From: Gemmatimonadales bacterium
GTDB taxonomy: Bacteria; Gemmatimonadota; Gemmatimonadetes; Gemmatimonadales; GWC2-71-9
Assembly (NCBI GenBank): GCA_036500345.1
Contig: DASYCE010000017.1
Coordinates: 74,071 to 138,070 of the forward strand
Length of the DNA stretch: 64,000 nt
Reading direction: 5' to 3'
The number at the start of each line of letters is the position of its first letter. The stretch's first letter is position 1. The notes under the pieces are model-generated. The model saw only the letters and a list, made by a program, of their open reading frames with translations. It did no database searches and was not told where the DNA came from. This document shows positions 51,330-61,359 of this stretch, piece after piece. A program made the translations under genes and the position numbers.

Positions 51330-52189
51330 CCATTGCCCGCACGGTTGCGGGGATCAGCTTCCGCAATCCAGTGCTGCTCGCGTCCGGGACGGCGGGCTTC
51401 GGGCGCGAACTCGACGGCGTGATCGATCTCGATCGGATCGGCGGCCTGGTCACCAAGGCGGTGTCGATCGCTGCGCGCCATGGCAATCGCGCGCCGCGCG
51501 TCGCGGAATTCGCCGGCGGGATGCTCAATTCGATCGGGCTCGCGAATCCCGGAGTCGCCGTCGTCGTCGACGCGTCGCTGCCGTGGCTCGCGTTGCATCA
51601 TCCACAGCTGCCGGTACTGATGAACGTGGTCGGATTCGAGGTCGAGGAATACGCGGCCGTCATCCAGCGCACCGAGACCGGGCCGGGACCCGCGGCGTTC
51701 GAGCTCAATCTCTCCTGTCCCAACACCGCTGCGGGCGGCCTCGAGTTCGGCGCGGATGCGCACGCGATGCGCGCCGTGGTCGCCAGCTGCCGCGCAGCAA
51801 CGCGCCGCCCGATCTTCGTCAAGTTGTCGCCGACCCTTCCCGATATTGCGTCGATGGCCCGAACCGCGCGCGACGCCGGCGCCGATGGTGTGACGCTGGT
51901 CAACACGATGCCGGGGTATCTCGCCGAAGGTGGCGTCCCGGCGCTCGGCAACGGCAATGGCGGTGTGAGCGGTCCGGCGCTGCGACCGGTCGGGCTGCTC
52001 GCCGTGCGTCGCACCGCGGCGGCACTTCCTGGGTTTCCGATCATCGGCGTCGGTGGGATCGCGACGGCGGCGCATGTCCGCGAGTATCTCGATGCCGGCG
52101 CGTCACTGGTCGAGATCGGAACCGCAGCGCTCGCCGATCCGAGAGTGCCCGAACGATTGATCCGCGACCTGGAGCGACACGGTGGCTGA
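51326..52189 (+). CDS. pyrD: Dihydroorotate dehydrogenase, class 1
   Basis: A 287-residue FMN enzyme of pyrimidine synthesis. The early RNPVLLASGTAGFG (near 14), the base-position cysteine in NLSCPNTAAGG near 130, KLSPTLPDI near 167 and GVGGIATAAHVREYLDAGAS near 235 are class 1 marks; cysteine at the active site fits class 1B rather than class 2 (serine). GTG start with GTGA overlap. A class 1B enzyme needs PyrK; no pyrK is seen here. It is followed by pyrF with 8 bp overlap. Confidence 0.93.
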   Translation: MTIARTVAGISFRNPVLLASGTAGFGRELDGVIDLDRIGGLVTKAVSIAARHGNRAPRVAEFAGGMLNSIGLANPGVAVVVDASLPWLALHHPQLPVLMNVVGFEVEEYAAVIQRTETGPGPAAFELNLSCPNTAAGGLEFGADAHAMRAVVASCRAATRRPIFVKLSPTLPDIASMARTARDAGADGVTLVNTMPGYLAEGGVPALGNGNGGVSGPALRPVGLLAVRRTAAALPGFPIIGVGGIATAAHVREYLDAGASLVEIGTAALADPRVPERLIRDLERHGG

Positions 52190-52859
52190 ACTGCTCGTGG
52201 CGCTGGATCACGCCGATCCGGCCGATGCGATTGCATTGCTCGACCTGCTTCCCGAACGCGCACCGGTCAAGGTCGGCGCCGTACTCTTGGCGCGAGCCGG
52301 CATCGGCTTCGTTCGCGGACTCGTCGGCGAAGGTCATCCGGTCTTCCTCGACCCCAAATGGCATGACATCCCCAACACCGTCTCCGGTGCTGTCTCCGCC
52401 GCCGCGGAACTCGGCGTCGACATGGTCACGGTCCACGCCCTGGGCGGCGACGCGATGTTGCGGGCGGCGGTCGAAGCGGCGGCGGGGCGAACGCGCATCA
52501 TCGCCGTCACGATGCTCACCTCCCACAGCGCAGCGGAGTTTGCAGCGGTGACCGGCAGACCTCGCGTCGATCCGGAGCAGGAGGTCGCCCGCCTCGCCGG
52601 TATCGCGGCCGCAGCGGGGGTGGCCGGCGTCGTCTGCTCGCCGCAGGAGATCGCGGTGGTGCGCGGAGTTGCGGCGTTCGAGCGGATCGTGGTGCCCGGG
52701 ATCCGCCGCGATGGCGACGCCGTCGGCGACCAGCAGCGGACCGCATCGCCTGCCATCGCGATCGCGGCGGGCGCGACGCACCTGGTCGTGGGGAGGCCGA
52801 TTACCTCGGCCGCTGCGCCCGCGGAAGCCTACGCCGAGTTCGTGGCAGCGATGGGCTGA
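52182..52859 (+). CDS. pyrF: Orotidine 5'-phosphate decarboxylase
   Basis: A 225-residue TIM-barrel enzyme giving UMP. The signature Asp-x-Lys-x-x-Asp is in FLDPKWHDIPNTV near 55, and the phosphate-binding end is VVGRPITSAAAPAEAY near 201. GTG start overlaps pyrD by 8 bp. It ends the smpB operon. The pathway continues with carB at 61.3 kb, so three pyrimidine genes sit within 13 kb. Confidence 0.95.
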   Translation: MAELLVALDHADPADAIALLDLLPERAPVKVGAVLLARAGIGFVRGLVGEGHPVFLDPKWHDIPNTVSGAVSAAAELGVDMVTVHALGGDAMLRAAVEAAAGRTRIIAVTMLTSHSAAEFAAVTGRPRVDPEQEVARLAGIAAAAGVAGVVCSPQEIAVVRGVAAFERIVVPGIRRDGDAVGDQQRTASPAIAIAAGATHLVVGRPITSAAAPAEAYAEFVAAMG

Positions 52860-52862
52860 TCG

Positions 52863-55532
52863 CTATTCCGCCTGGATCGCCGCGAGCGGATCAATCGCCG
52901 CCGCTCGCCGACCCGGGAGATAGCATGCCAGCAGCGCGGCGGCGACCAGCACGCAGACGCTGATGACGAACGACAGCGGGTCGGTCGACGACACACCGAA
53001 GAGCAGGGACCGGATGGTGCGGGTCAGGGCCAGCGCACCGCCGATCCCGAGCAATGCACCAATCACCACCGTGCCCATCCCCTGATACACGACCAGCGCC
53101 AGGACGCTGCGCCGCGTTGCACCGAGCGCCATCCGGACGCCGATCTCGCGGCGGCGGCGGGTCACGGCATACGACAGCAACCCGTACAGGGAGAGCCCCG
53201 CGAGAAAGAGCGCAAAGCCGCTGAAGCCGCTCATCACGTACATCACGAACCGGCGGTTGGCCACCGACTGGTCCATCGTGGCTTGGAGGGTCGAGATCAC
53301 CGACGGGACGTCGGGGTCGACGCCAGCGAGAACACGACGGATCCGATCGAGCAGCGCGGTACTCGAATGGCGCGTGCTGAGGACCAGCGTCATTCCCTCG
53401 AGCGAACGCTCGGGCCGCTGCGCGTAGTCGACATACACGGCCATGCCGGGGGAGTCGTCGCCGAGCTCGCTCTTGGTATCTGCCACGACCCCGACAATCG
53501 TGAGCCACTCATCGTGATTGTCGAACTGCGGCGTCCACTTGATGCGATGCCCGATTGGATCCTTTCCGGACCAGTAGTGTTGCGCCAGCGATTGGGTGAT
53601 GACCGTCACTGGCGCCGTCCCGGCGCGGTCCCCGGCGACAAACGCGCGGCCGCGCAAGACCGGGATATGCAGCGCGTCGAAATACCCGGCGCTCACCAGC
53701 CGGTAGAATGGCACCGTGCCGCGCTCCGAACTTCCCTCATCGTCGGTGATGATCGAACCATTGATGCCGCCACCACCGGTGTACGGCACGCTGACACTGT
53801 TGAGCAGGGCGGCGCGATCGACGCCAGGCAACGCGCTGATCGCCGGAAGGAGCTGGTCGAAGTAGGCGCGCTGCCGGCTGCTGTCGGCGTAACGGTTTTC
53901 CGGGAGTGACAGCGCCACCGTGGTGACATTCCGGGCGTCGAAGCCGGGATTGTCCGCCAGCAGCGTCGACAGGCTCCGGATCAGCAGCGACGCGCCGACC
54001 ACGAGCATGATCGCCAGCGCGACCTGTACCACGACAAGCGCCTGTTGCGGCAGACTGCGATTCGCGGTGGCGCCGCGTCCGCCGTTGGAGAGACCGCTGC
54101 GCAGATCGACCGTCGTTGCGCGCCACGCGGGGAACACGCCGATCAGCGAGCCGCACGCCAGCGCCAGCGTCAGGGCGACGGCGAGCGCCGGAAGATCGAG
54201 CGTGACTTCACGCATCCTCGGAATACCGGTGACTCCCGGTCCGAGCGTGACCAGGACGCGCGTCAGCGCCCACGCGATTGCGACGCCGAATGCACCGCCG
54301 GAGACTGCACGGGCAACATTTTCGGTCAGCAGCTGGCGAATCAGCCGGCCGTGGCTCGCACCGAGGGTGGCGCGAACGATCAGTTCGCGCTGTCGCGCTT
54401 CGGTCCGGGCGACGGTGGCGCCGGCGATGCTGACGCACGCGATCAGCAGTACGAGTGCCACGGCGCCGAGCATGAGGAGGAGCGGCGTGCGGCTGTTCCC
54501 GGTCACGGCCTGCTGCATCGAGACGGTCGCGATGCCGTCGGGGCCGCTGCCGAATTGATGGCGGATGCGGGCGATGATGGCATCGAGATCCTGTTGTGCT
54601 GCTCCGAGCGCGATGCCGGGTCGCAGCCGGCCAACGGCATGCCACAGGCCGGCGTTGCGCATGCCATCGTATTTCCCGTACACCGATCCGATCCAGAGCC
54701 GCGCGCTCGCAGGATACTGAAACCCGGGCGGCATGACGCCGACCACGGCGTAGTTGCGTCCGTGCAGGTCGAGATGGAGCTGATCGAGGCGGGCGTTGGC
54801 ACCCAGGTGATCCCGCCAGAAGTCGTACGACACGACGGCAACCGGCTCCGCCGTTGCACCGGTCTCATCGGGCCGCAAGGTGCGGCCGAGAAATGGCGTC
54901 AGACCGACCGCACCAAAGAAATCGCCGATCACCGACGCGGTCATGGCGAGTTGCGGCTCATCACCTCCGATGACCGTGGTCTCGTTGGGAAGCGACGCTC
55001 CGAGGGCGCGATAGCTGCGGTTGTCGCGGATCAGATCGAGGACCGTCGGAGTCGACAGCGAACCGCCGCCGCCGGTGGGCCCGTATCGGGCCGAGACGAG
55101 CACGAGGCGATCGGGGTCCGGGTAGGGGAGCGGGCGAAGGAGGACATCGTGCACCACGCTGTACGCTGCCGTCGTGACGCCAATTCCCGCCGCGAGCGTC
55201 AGCAATGTTGCCAGCGTGAAGGCGGGAGTCCGAAGGGCATCCCGCATCGAGAACTGCAGGTCGTGTCGGATATCCGACCAGATCGACATCTGGCGACTCC
55301 TCTGGAGGTGATGCAGTTCGTGCTGGACGCAATCGTGCCGGAGATCCTCGACGCGGCCGAAGCGTTCACGCGCGATGCGGCGCGCGTCGTCGGCACCGAC
55401 GCCGCGTTCGCGGATCTGCCGGGCACGCATCTCGAGATGAAAGGCGAACTCTTCGTCGACGGCATCGGCTGCGCGTCGTGGCGTCGTCGGCCATCGAAAG
55501 GCGCGGGCCAGCCGGCGGAAGTCGAGACTCAC
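52863..55532 (-). CDS. ADOP-type FtsX/MacB-like ABC permease (module 2)
   Basis: An 889-residue permease with the same build as module 1 but with a longer cytoplasmic N-terminal domain: about 80 residues including AVDEEFAFHLEMRARQIRERGVGADDARRIARERFG, the ADOP N-terminal helix pattern. The two MacB_PCD periplasmic domains and helices follow, and the end is REIGVRMALGATRRSVLALV. GTG at 55532 overlaps the padR stop by 4 bp; the longer frame upstream crosses padR and is not used. No ATPase gene is adjacent. Confidence 0.92.
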   Translation of the reverse strand: MSLDFRRLARAFRWPTTPRRAADAVDEEFAFHLEMRARQIRERGVGADDARRIARERFGRVEDLRHDCVQHELHHLQRSRQMSIWSDIRHDLQFSMRDALRTPAFTLATLLTLAAGIGVTTAAYSVVHDVLLRPLPYPDPDRLVLVSARYGPTGGGGSLSTPTVLDLIRDNRSYRALGASLPNETTVIGGDEPQLAMTASVIGDFFGAVGLTPFLGRTLRPDETGATAEPVAVVSYDFWRDHLGANARLDQLHLDLHGRNYAVVGVMPPGFQYPASARLWIGSVYGKYDGMRNAGLWHAVGRLRPGIALGAAQQDLDAIIARIRHQFGSGPDGIATVSMQQAVTGNSRTPLLLMLGAVALVLLIACVSIAGATVARTEARQRELIVRATLGASHGRLIRQLLTENVARAVSGGAFGVAIAWALTRVLVTLGPGVTGIPRMREVTLDLPALAVALTLALACGSLIGVFPAWRATTVDLRSGLSNGGRGATANRSLPQQALVVVQVALAIMLVVGASLLIRSLSTLLADNPGFDARNVTTVALSLPENRYADSSRQRAYFDQLLPAISALPGVDRAALLNSVSVPYTGGGGINGSIITDDEGSSERGTVPFYRLVSAGYFDALHIPVLRGRAFVAGDRAGTAPVTVITQSLAQHYWSGKDPIGHRIKWTPQFDNHDEWLTIVGVVADTKSELGDDSPGMAVYVDYAQRPERSLEGMTLVLSTRHSSTALLDRIRRVLAGVDPDVPSVISTLQATMDQSVANRRFVMYVMSGFSGFALFLAGLSLYGLLSYAVTRRRREIGVRMALGATRRSVLALVVYQGMGTVVIGALLGIGGALALTRTIRSLLFGVSSTDPLSFVISVCVLVAAALLACYLPGRRAAAIDPLAAIQAE

Positions 55533-55873
55533 GGCGCACCGGGTGCCGGCCGGCGCAATGCGGTGGCGATCGCCTGGACATAGCGATCCCAACGAGGCGC
55601 CTGCTGCGCGAGATGGGTGCGGCCCTGCGGGGTCAGGGCGTAGAACCTGGCACGCCGCCCAAGATCCGATTTCCCCCACTCCGATTCGACCCAGCCGCGG
55701 TCGGCGAGTCGATAGAGGGCAGGATAGAGCGTTCCCTCCTCGACGAGGAGTTCGGCAGCAGTCGAATGTTCGATCCATTCCGCGATGGCGTAGCCATGCT
55801 TCGGTCCCCAGCTCAGGGCCTGCAGGATGAGCAATTCGAGGCTTTCGCGGAGCAGATTCAGGTCGGTTGGCAT
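55529..55873 (-). CDS. PadR-family transcriptional regulator (module 2)
   Basis: A 114-residue winged-helix regulator: LRESLELLILQALSWGPKHGYAIAEWIEH, then EGTLYPALYRLADRGWV and a basic wing KSDLGRRARFYALTPQGRTHL. It is the standard PadR/ADOP partner. Its promoter region carries two nearly identical 15-bp palindromes that cover -35 and the leader, so it likely represses itself and the permease. ATG at 55873 with AAGGGG a few bases upstream. Confidence 0.94.
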   Translation of the reverse strand: MPTDLNLLRESLELLILQALSWGPKHGYAIAEWIEHSTAAELLVEEGTLYPALYRLADRGWVESEWGKSDLGRRARFYALTPQGRTHLAQQAPRWDRYVQAIATALRRPAPGAP

Positions 55874-55879
55874 GGTTCC

Positions 55880-55927
55880 CCTTGGCAGACATGGGGAACC
55901 TATTTCGCGTTGCCTTGTCAGACAAGG
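55880..55927. promoter_or_regulatory. Promoter of padR module 2 with two palindromic operator candidates
   Basis: Minus-strand TTGTCT (plus 55920-55925) and TAGGTT (plus 55897-55902) are 17 bp apart. Two matching sites lie on them: CCTTGTCAGACAAGG (55913-55927, perfect palindrome) on the -35, and CCTTGGCAGACATGG (55880-55894, 13 of 15 the same) just behind the -10. Their centres are 33 bp apart, close to three helical turns. Confidence 0.6.
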
Positions 55928-55982
55928 GGAGCATGGAGCGCTGGGGTGATTTCTGCGCCGGAACTCGCTGTCAGTGGCCCGG

Positions 55983-56011
55983 TTGCGTCAGTTTCGTGGC
56001 AGCGCTATCTT
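55983..56011 (+). promoter_or_regulatory. Promoter of the rpmJ-rplQ operon
   Basis: TTGCGT (55983-55988) and TATCTT (56006-56011) with 17 bp between, about 42 bp ahead of the rpmJ GTG. Confidence 0.6.
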
Positions 56012-56052
56012 GCCGTGCTGTTCCGTAAACCGGTTTCCGGGAGACCAACGCT

Positions 56053-56169
56053 GTGAAGGTTCGTTCGAGTGTCAAGCCGATCTGCGAAAGCTGCCGTGTC
56101 GTGAAGCGTCGCGGCGTGGTGCGCGTCATCTGCAGCCGGACCGCCAAGCACAAGCAGCGGCAGGGCTGA
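56053..56169 (+). CDS. rpmJ: 50S ribosomal protein L36
   Basis: A 38-residue protein: [14 protein letters not shown] at the start and [14 protein letters not shown] at the end. It has C11, C14 and C27 as zinc ligands, with a His late in the chain (H33). The start codon is GTG; GGGAG lies upstream. It is the first gene of the ribosomal alpha operon and ends 1 bp before rpsM. Its length and sequence are those of L36. Confidence 0.95.
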   Translation: MKVRSSVKPICESCRVVKRRGVVRVICSRTAKHKQRQG

Positions 56170-56170
56170 T

Positions 56171-56551
56171 ATGGCGCGTATCGCTGGGGTAGATCTTCCG
56201 CGCGAAAAGCGCGTTGAAATCGGACTCACCTACATCTTCGGGATCGGACGGGTCACCAGCCGCAAGCTGCTGGCCGAGACCGGCATCAATCCCGATACCC
56301 GGGTGCGTGATCTCTCCGACGCCGAAGTGGGGCGTCTGCGGCAGATCATCGAACGGAGCGTCAAGACCGAGGGCGCGCTGCGCACCGAGGTCGCGATGAA
56401 TATCAAGCGGCTGATGGACATCGGCACCTATCGCGGCATTCGACATCGCCGTGGCCTGCCGGTGCGCGGTCAGCGCACGCATACCAACGCCCGGACCAAG
56501 AAGGGCCCCCGTCGGGCCATCGCCGGCAAGAAGAAGGTGACGAAGAAGTAA
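56171..56551 (+). CDS. rpsM: 30S ribosomal protein S13
   Basis: A 126-residue ribosomal protein: [26 protein letters not shown] at the start is diagnostic; the C-terminal tail [19 protein letters not shown] is the conserved part that reaches the tRNA region of the head. It lies between rpmJ and rpsK in the usual order of the alpha operon, with 1 and 3 bp spacing. Confidence 0.97.
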   Translation: MARIAGVDLPREKRVEIGLTYIFGIGRVTSRKLLAETGINPDTRVRDLSDAEVGRLRQIIERSVKTEGALRTEVAMNIKRLMDIGTYRGIRHRRGLPVRGQRTHTNARTKKGPRRAIAGKKKVTKK

Positions 56552-56554
56552 TCC

Positions 56555-56956
56555 ATGACAGCGCCTGCCACCGCACCGAAGCCGAGCGCCAAGCGCTCCA
56601 AGAAGTTGGTCGAATCCGAGGGGGTCGTGCACATCTCAGCGACGTTCAACAACGTCCTGATCACGATCACCGATCTCCGTGGCAACACGGTGGCATGGGG
56701 CACGGCGGGGAAGGCCGGCTTCAAGGGATCGAAGAAGTCCACCCCGTTTGCGGCGACCGTCGCCGGCGAGAACTGCGCCCGCGAGGCGCTCAACCTCGGC
56801 ATGCGCAAGGTCCACGTGCGGGTGCAGGGTCCGGGAAGCGGCCGCGAGTCGGCGATCCAGGCGCTCGCGTCGGTCGGCCTCAAGGTCGCGTCGATTCGCG
56901 ACGTGACGCCGATTCCGCACAACGGTTGCCGTCCACCCAAGAAGCGGCGGGTCTGA
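56555..56956 (+). CDS. rpsK: 30S ribosomal protein S11
   Basis: A 133-residue protein of the small-subunit platform. [33 protein letters not shown] and the end [19 protein letters not shown] are the standard S11 features. The N-terminus is Lys/Ala-rich. It is 3 bp after rpsM and 3 bp before rpsD. Confidence 0.97.
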   Translation: MTAPATAPKPSAKRSKKLVESEGVVHISATFNNVLITITDLRGNTVAWGTAGKAGFKGSKKSTPFAATVAGENCAREALNLGMRKVHVRVQGPGSGRESAIQALASVGLKVASIRDVTPIPHNGCRPPKKRRV

Positions 56957-56959
56957 TCC

Positions 56960-57595
56960 ATGTCACGTTATACCGGACCACAATGCCGCCTCTGCCGGCG
57001 CGAAGGGACCAAGCTCTTCCTCAAGGGAAGCCGCTGTCTCACCGAGAAGTGCGCCATCGAACGCCGCCAGTACGCCCCGGGCCAGCACGGCCAGCAGGGC
57101 GGGCGCGGCCGGAAGATGTCGGAGTACGCCAAGCAGCTGCGCGAGAAGCAGAAGGTGAAGCGGATGTACGGCCTCACTGAATCGCAGTTCCGAAATACCT
57201 ACGCTGGTGCGTCGCGCCTGCCGGGGGTCAAGGGCACCAACCTGCTCGTTGCCCTCGAAACGCGGCTCGACAACATCGTCTACCGGATGGGCTTTGCGTC
57301 GTCGCGCCGCGGCGCGCGCCAGCTGGTCCGGCACGGCCACGTCGAGGTCAACGGCCGCAAGGTCGACATCCCGTCGTACCACGTGGTTCCGGGGCAGGAA
57401 GTCCGGGTCACGCCGGCCGATCGTGAGCAGCTCAGCGTCAAGCTGTCGCAGGAGCATGCGTCGCGCGGCGCCGCGGTGTCGTGGTTGTCGATCGACGCGG
57501 AGAAGGCCGCTGGCCGCCTCGTCGAACTGCCGACTCGCGACGGGATTCCGGTGAACGCGCAAGAGCAGCTCATCGTCGAGCTCTACTCGAAGTAA
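56960..57595 (+). CDS. rpsD: 30S ribosomal protein S4
   Basis: A 211-residue protein. The N-terminus carries four cysteines (CRLC near 9-12, then SRCLTEKC), so it is the zinc-binding C+ form of S4. The S4 RNA-binding domain starts near residue 97 (TRLDNIVYRMGFASSRRGARQLVRHGHVEVNGRKVD). S4 starts assembly of the 30S body, and often represses its own operon; no such site is looked for here. It lies in order between rpsK and rpoA. Confidence 0.97.
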   Translation: MSRYTGPQCRLCRREGTKLFLKGSRCLTEKCAIERRQYAPGQHGQQGGRGRKMSEYAKQLREKQKVKRMYGLTESQFRNTYAGASRLPGVKGTNLLVALETRLDNIVYRMGFASSRRGARQLVRHGHVEVNGRKVDIPSYHVVPGQEVRVTPADREQLSVKLSQEHASRGAAVSWLSIDAEKAAGRLVELPTRDGIPVNAQEQLIVELYSK

Positions 57596-57612
57596 CCGAA
57601 GGACACGAACCG

Positions 57613-58662
57613 ATGGCTATCGATCTCACCGGACTCGTCCGGCCGCAAGTCGTCGAAATGACGAAGCGGGACGACAATCCGAACATCGCCGAATTCCGGC
57701 TGCAGCCGCTGGAACGCGGCTTCGGCCACACGCTGGGCAATTCGCTGCGGCGCCTCCTTCTGTCGTCGCTGCCGGGCAGCGCGGTCTGGGGCTTCCGCCT
57801 CGACGGCGTCGTGCACGAGCACCAGACGGTGCAGGGCGTCCTCGAGGACGTGCACCAGATCGTCCAGCGCCTCAAGTCGCTCACCCTCGTTCTCGACGAG
57901 GCGGTGCCCGAGGCGATCCTGCGCATCAGCAAGCAGGGACCCGGCCCGGTCTATGCCCGCGATATCCAGGACTCCGGTCAGGGGCGCGTGGTCAATCCCG
58001 ACCACCTCCTCTTCACGGTGCAGGACGATCGCGAAGTGAACTGCGAGCTCTACGTCAACAAGGGCCGTGGCTACGTCGAATCCGAAATGCACCCCGCCGA
58101 TCGGTCGTACCCGGTCGACCTGGTGCGGATCGACGCGATCTACAATCCGGTCCGCCGCGCCAACTTCACCGTCGCCGAAACCCGCGTCGGTCAGCGCACT
58201 GACTACGACCGGCTTGCCGTGTCGATCGAGACCAACGGAACGATCGCCCCGGAAGACGCGCTGTCGTACGCCGCCGCGCTCGCCCAGGAGCATTTCCGCT
58301 ACTTCGTCGAATTCGGCAAGACCCCCGCGTACACCGCGCCGTCGGGTGAGCTGTCGGCTCCCGCCACCGGTCTCGCCGGGAAGCTCGCCAAGCCGATCGA
58401 CGATCTCGGCATGTCGGTCCGGACCGTCAACTCGCTCAAGAACTCCAACATCCGCACCTTGCGCGATCTTGCCGAGTTCTCGATCAAGGACTTGAAGGAA
58501 GTGAAGAACATCGGCGACAAGGCGCTGCAGGAGATTGCCGATGTCCTCAATGGTGAGGAACTCAACGCCGAGATGGAGTTCGAGGAAGTCGGCGGCGAGC
58601 TCAAGGTGTCGAATCCTGGCGTGCCGCCGTATGTGCCGGTGAGCCAGGGAGAGGAAGCCTAA
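57613..58662 (+). CDS. rpoA: RNA polymerase alpha subunit
   Basis: A 349-residue subunit. The N-terminal assembly domain includes LERGFGHTLGNSLRRLLLSSLPGSAVW near 38, and the alpha-CTD has GMSVRTVNSLKNSNIRTLRDLAEFSIKDLKEVKNIGDKALQEI near 272. A 35-residue acidic tail beyond the CTD (about 315-349, EELNAEMEFEEVGGELK) is longer than in E. coli. ATG at 57613 is chosen from homology. It is followed 3 bp later by rplQ. Confidence 0.97.
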   Translation: MAIDLTGLVRPQVVEMTKRDDNPNIAEFRLQPLERGFGHTLGNSLRRLLLSSLPGSAVWGFRLDGVVHEHQTVQGVLEDVHQIVQRLKSLTLVLDEAVPEAILRISKQGPGPVYARDIQDSGQGRVVNPDHLLFTVQDDREVNCELYVNKGRGYVESEMHPADRSYPVDLVRIDAIYNPVRRANFTVAETRVGQRTDYDRLAVSIETNGTIAPEDALSYAAALAQEHFRYFVEFGKTPAYTAPSGELSAPATGLAGKLAKPIDDLGMSVRTVNSLKNSNIRTLRDLAEFSIKDLKEVKNIGDKALQEIADVLNGEELNAEMEFEEVGGELKVSNPGVPPYVPVSQGEEA

Positions 58663-58665
58663 GCC

Positions 58666-59022
58666 ATGCGTCATCGTGCCAAGGGTCGCCAGCTCTCGCG
58701 CACCGCGAGCCACCGGCGCGCGTTGCTGCGCAACATGGCGGCGTCGCTCTTCGAGCATGAAGGGATCAACACGACGATCGCCAAGGCGAAGGAGCTTCGT
58801 CCCTACGCCGAGAAGCTCGTGACGCTCGCGCGTCGCGGTGATCTGCACGCCATTCGTCAGGTGGAGCAGAAGATCCCCAATCGCGCCGTGCTCACCAAGC
58901 TCTTCAAGACGATCGGCCCGCGCTTCGCATCGCGGCCCGGTGGCTACACCCGGATTCTCAAGCTCGGGCACCGCCCGGGTGACGGCGCCGAGATGGCGCG
59001 CATCGAACTTCTTTCCGAGTAG
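58666..59022 (+). CDS. rplQ: 50S ribosomal protein L17
   Basis: A 118-residue protein beginning MRHRAKGRQLSRTASHRRALLRNMAASLFEHE, the L17 hallmark, with GGYTRILKLGHRPGDGAEMARIEL at the end. It closes the normal alpha operon. Here it is followed 9 bp downstream by rpmB instead of a terminator. Confidence 0.97.
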   Translation: MRHRAKGRQLSRTASHRRALLRNMAASLFEHEGINTTIAKAKELRPYAEKLVTLARRGDLHAIRQVEQKIPNRAVLTKLFKTIGPRFASRPGGYTRILKLGHRPGDGAEMARIELLSE

Positions 59023-59031
59023 GCGGGACCG

Positions 59032-59238
59032 ATGGCACGAGTCTGTACTACCTGTGGCAAGGGGCCGACCACCGGCAACCATGTGAGCCACGCCAACAAT
59101 CGCCGCAAGCGCCGGTGGTTTCCCAATCTGCAGACGGTGCGGGTGATGCGGGATGGCATGCCGCGGCGCGTGCGGGTATGCACCCAATGCCTCAAGGGCG
59201 GCAAGGTGGTCAAGGCGTCGGTAGCACCGGCGGCGTAG
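59032..59238 (+). CDS. rpmB: 50S ribosomal protein L28, zinc-binding form
   Basis: A 68-residue protein. It begins [38 protein letters not shown]; the two CxxC pairs (CTTC and CTQC) mark the zinc-binding L28 type. It is short compared with E. coli L28 (78) because the extended C-terminal tail is missing. Its place directly behind rplQ is unusual, as rpmB normally sits with rpmG; it shares the operon's single terminator. Confidence 0.95.
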   Translation: MARVCTTCGKGPTTGNHVSHANNRRKRRWFPNLQTVRVMRDGMPRRVRVCTQCLKGGKVVKASVAPAA

Positions 59239-59263
59239 CGCCGCGACGTACCTGATGGTCTGA

Positions 59264-61342
<2,079 letters not shown>

Positions 61343-61359
<17 letters not shown>

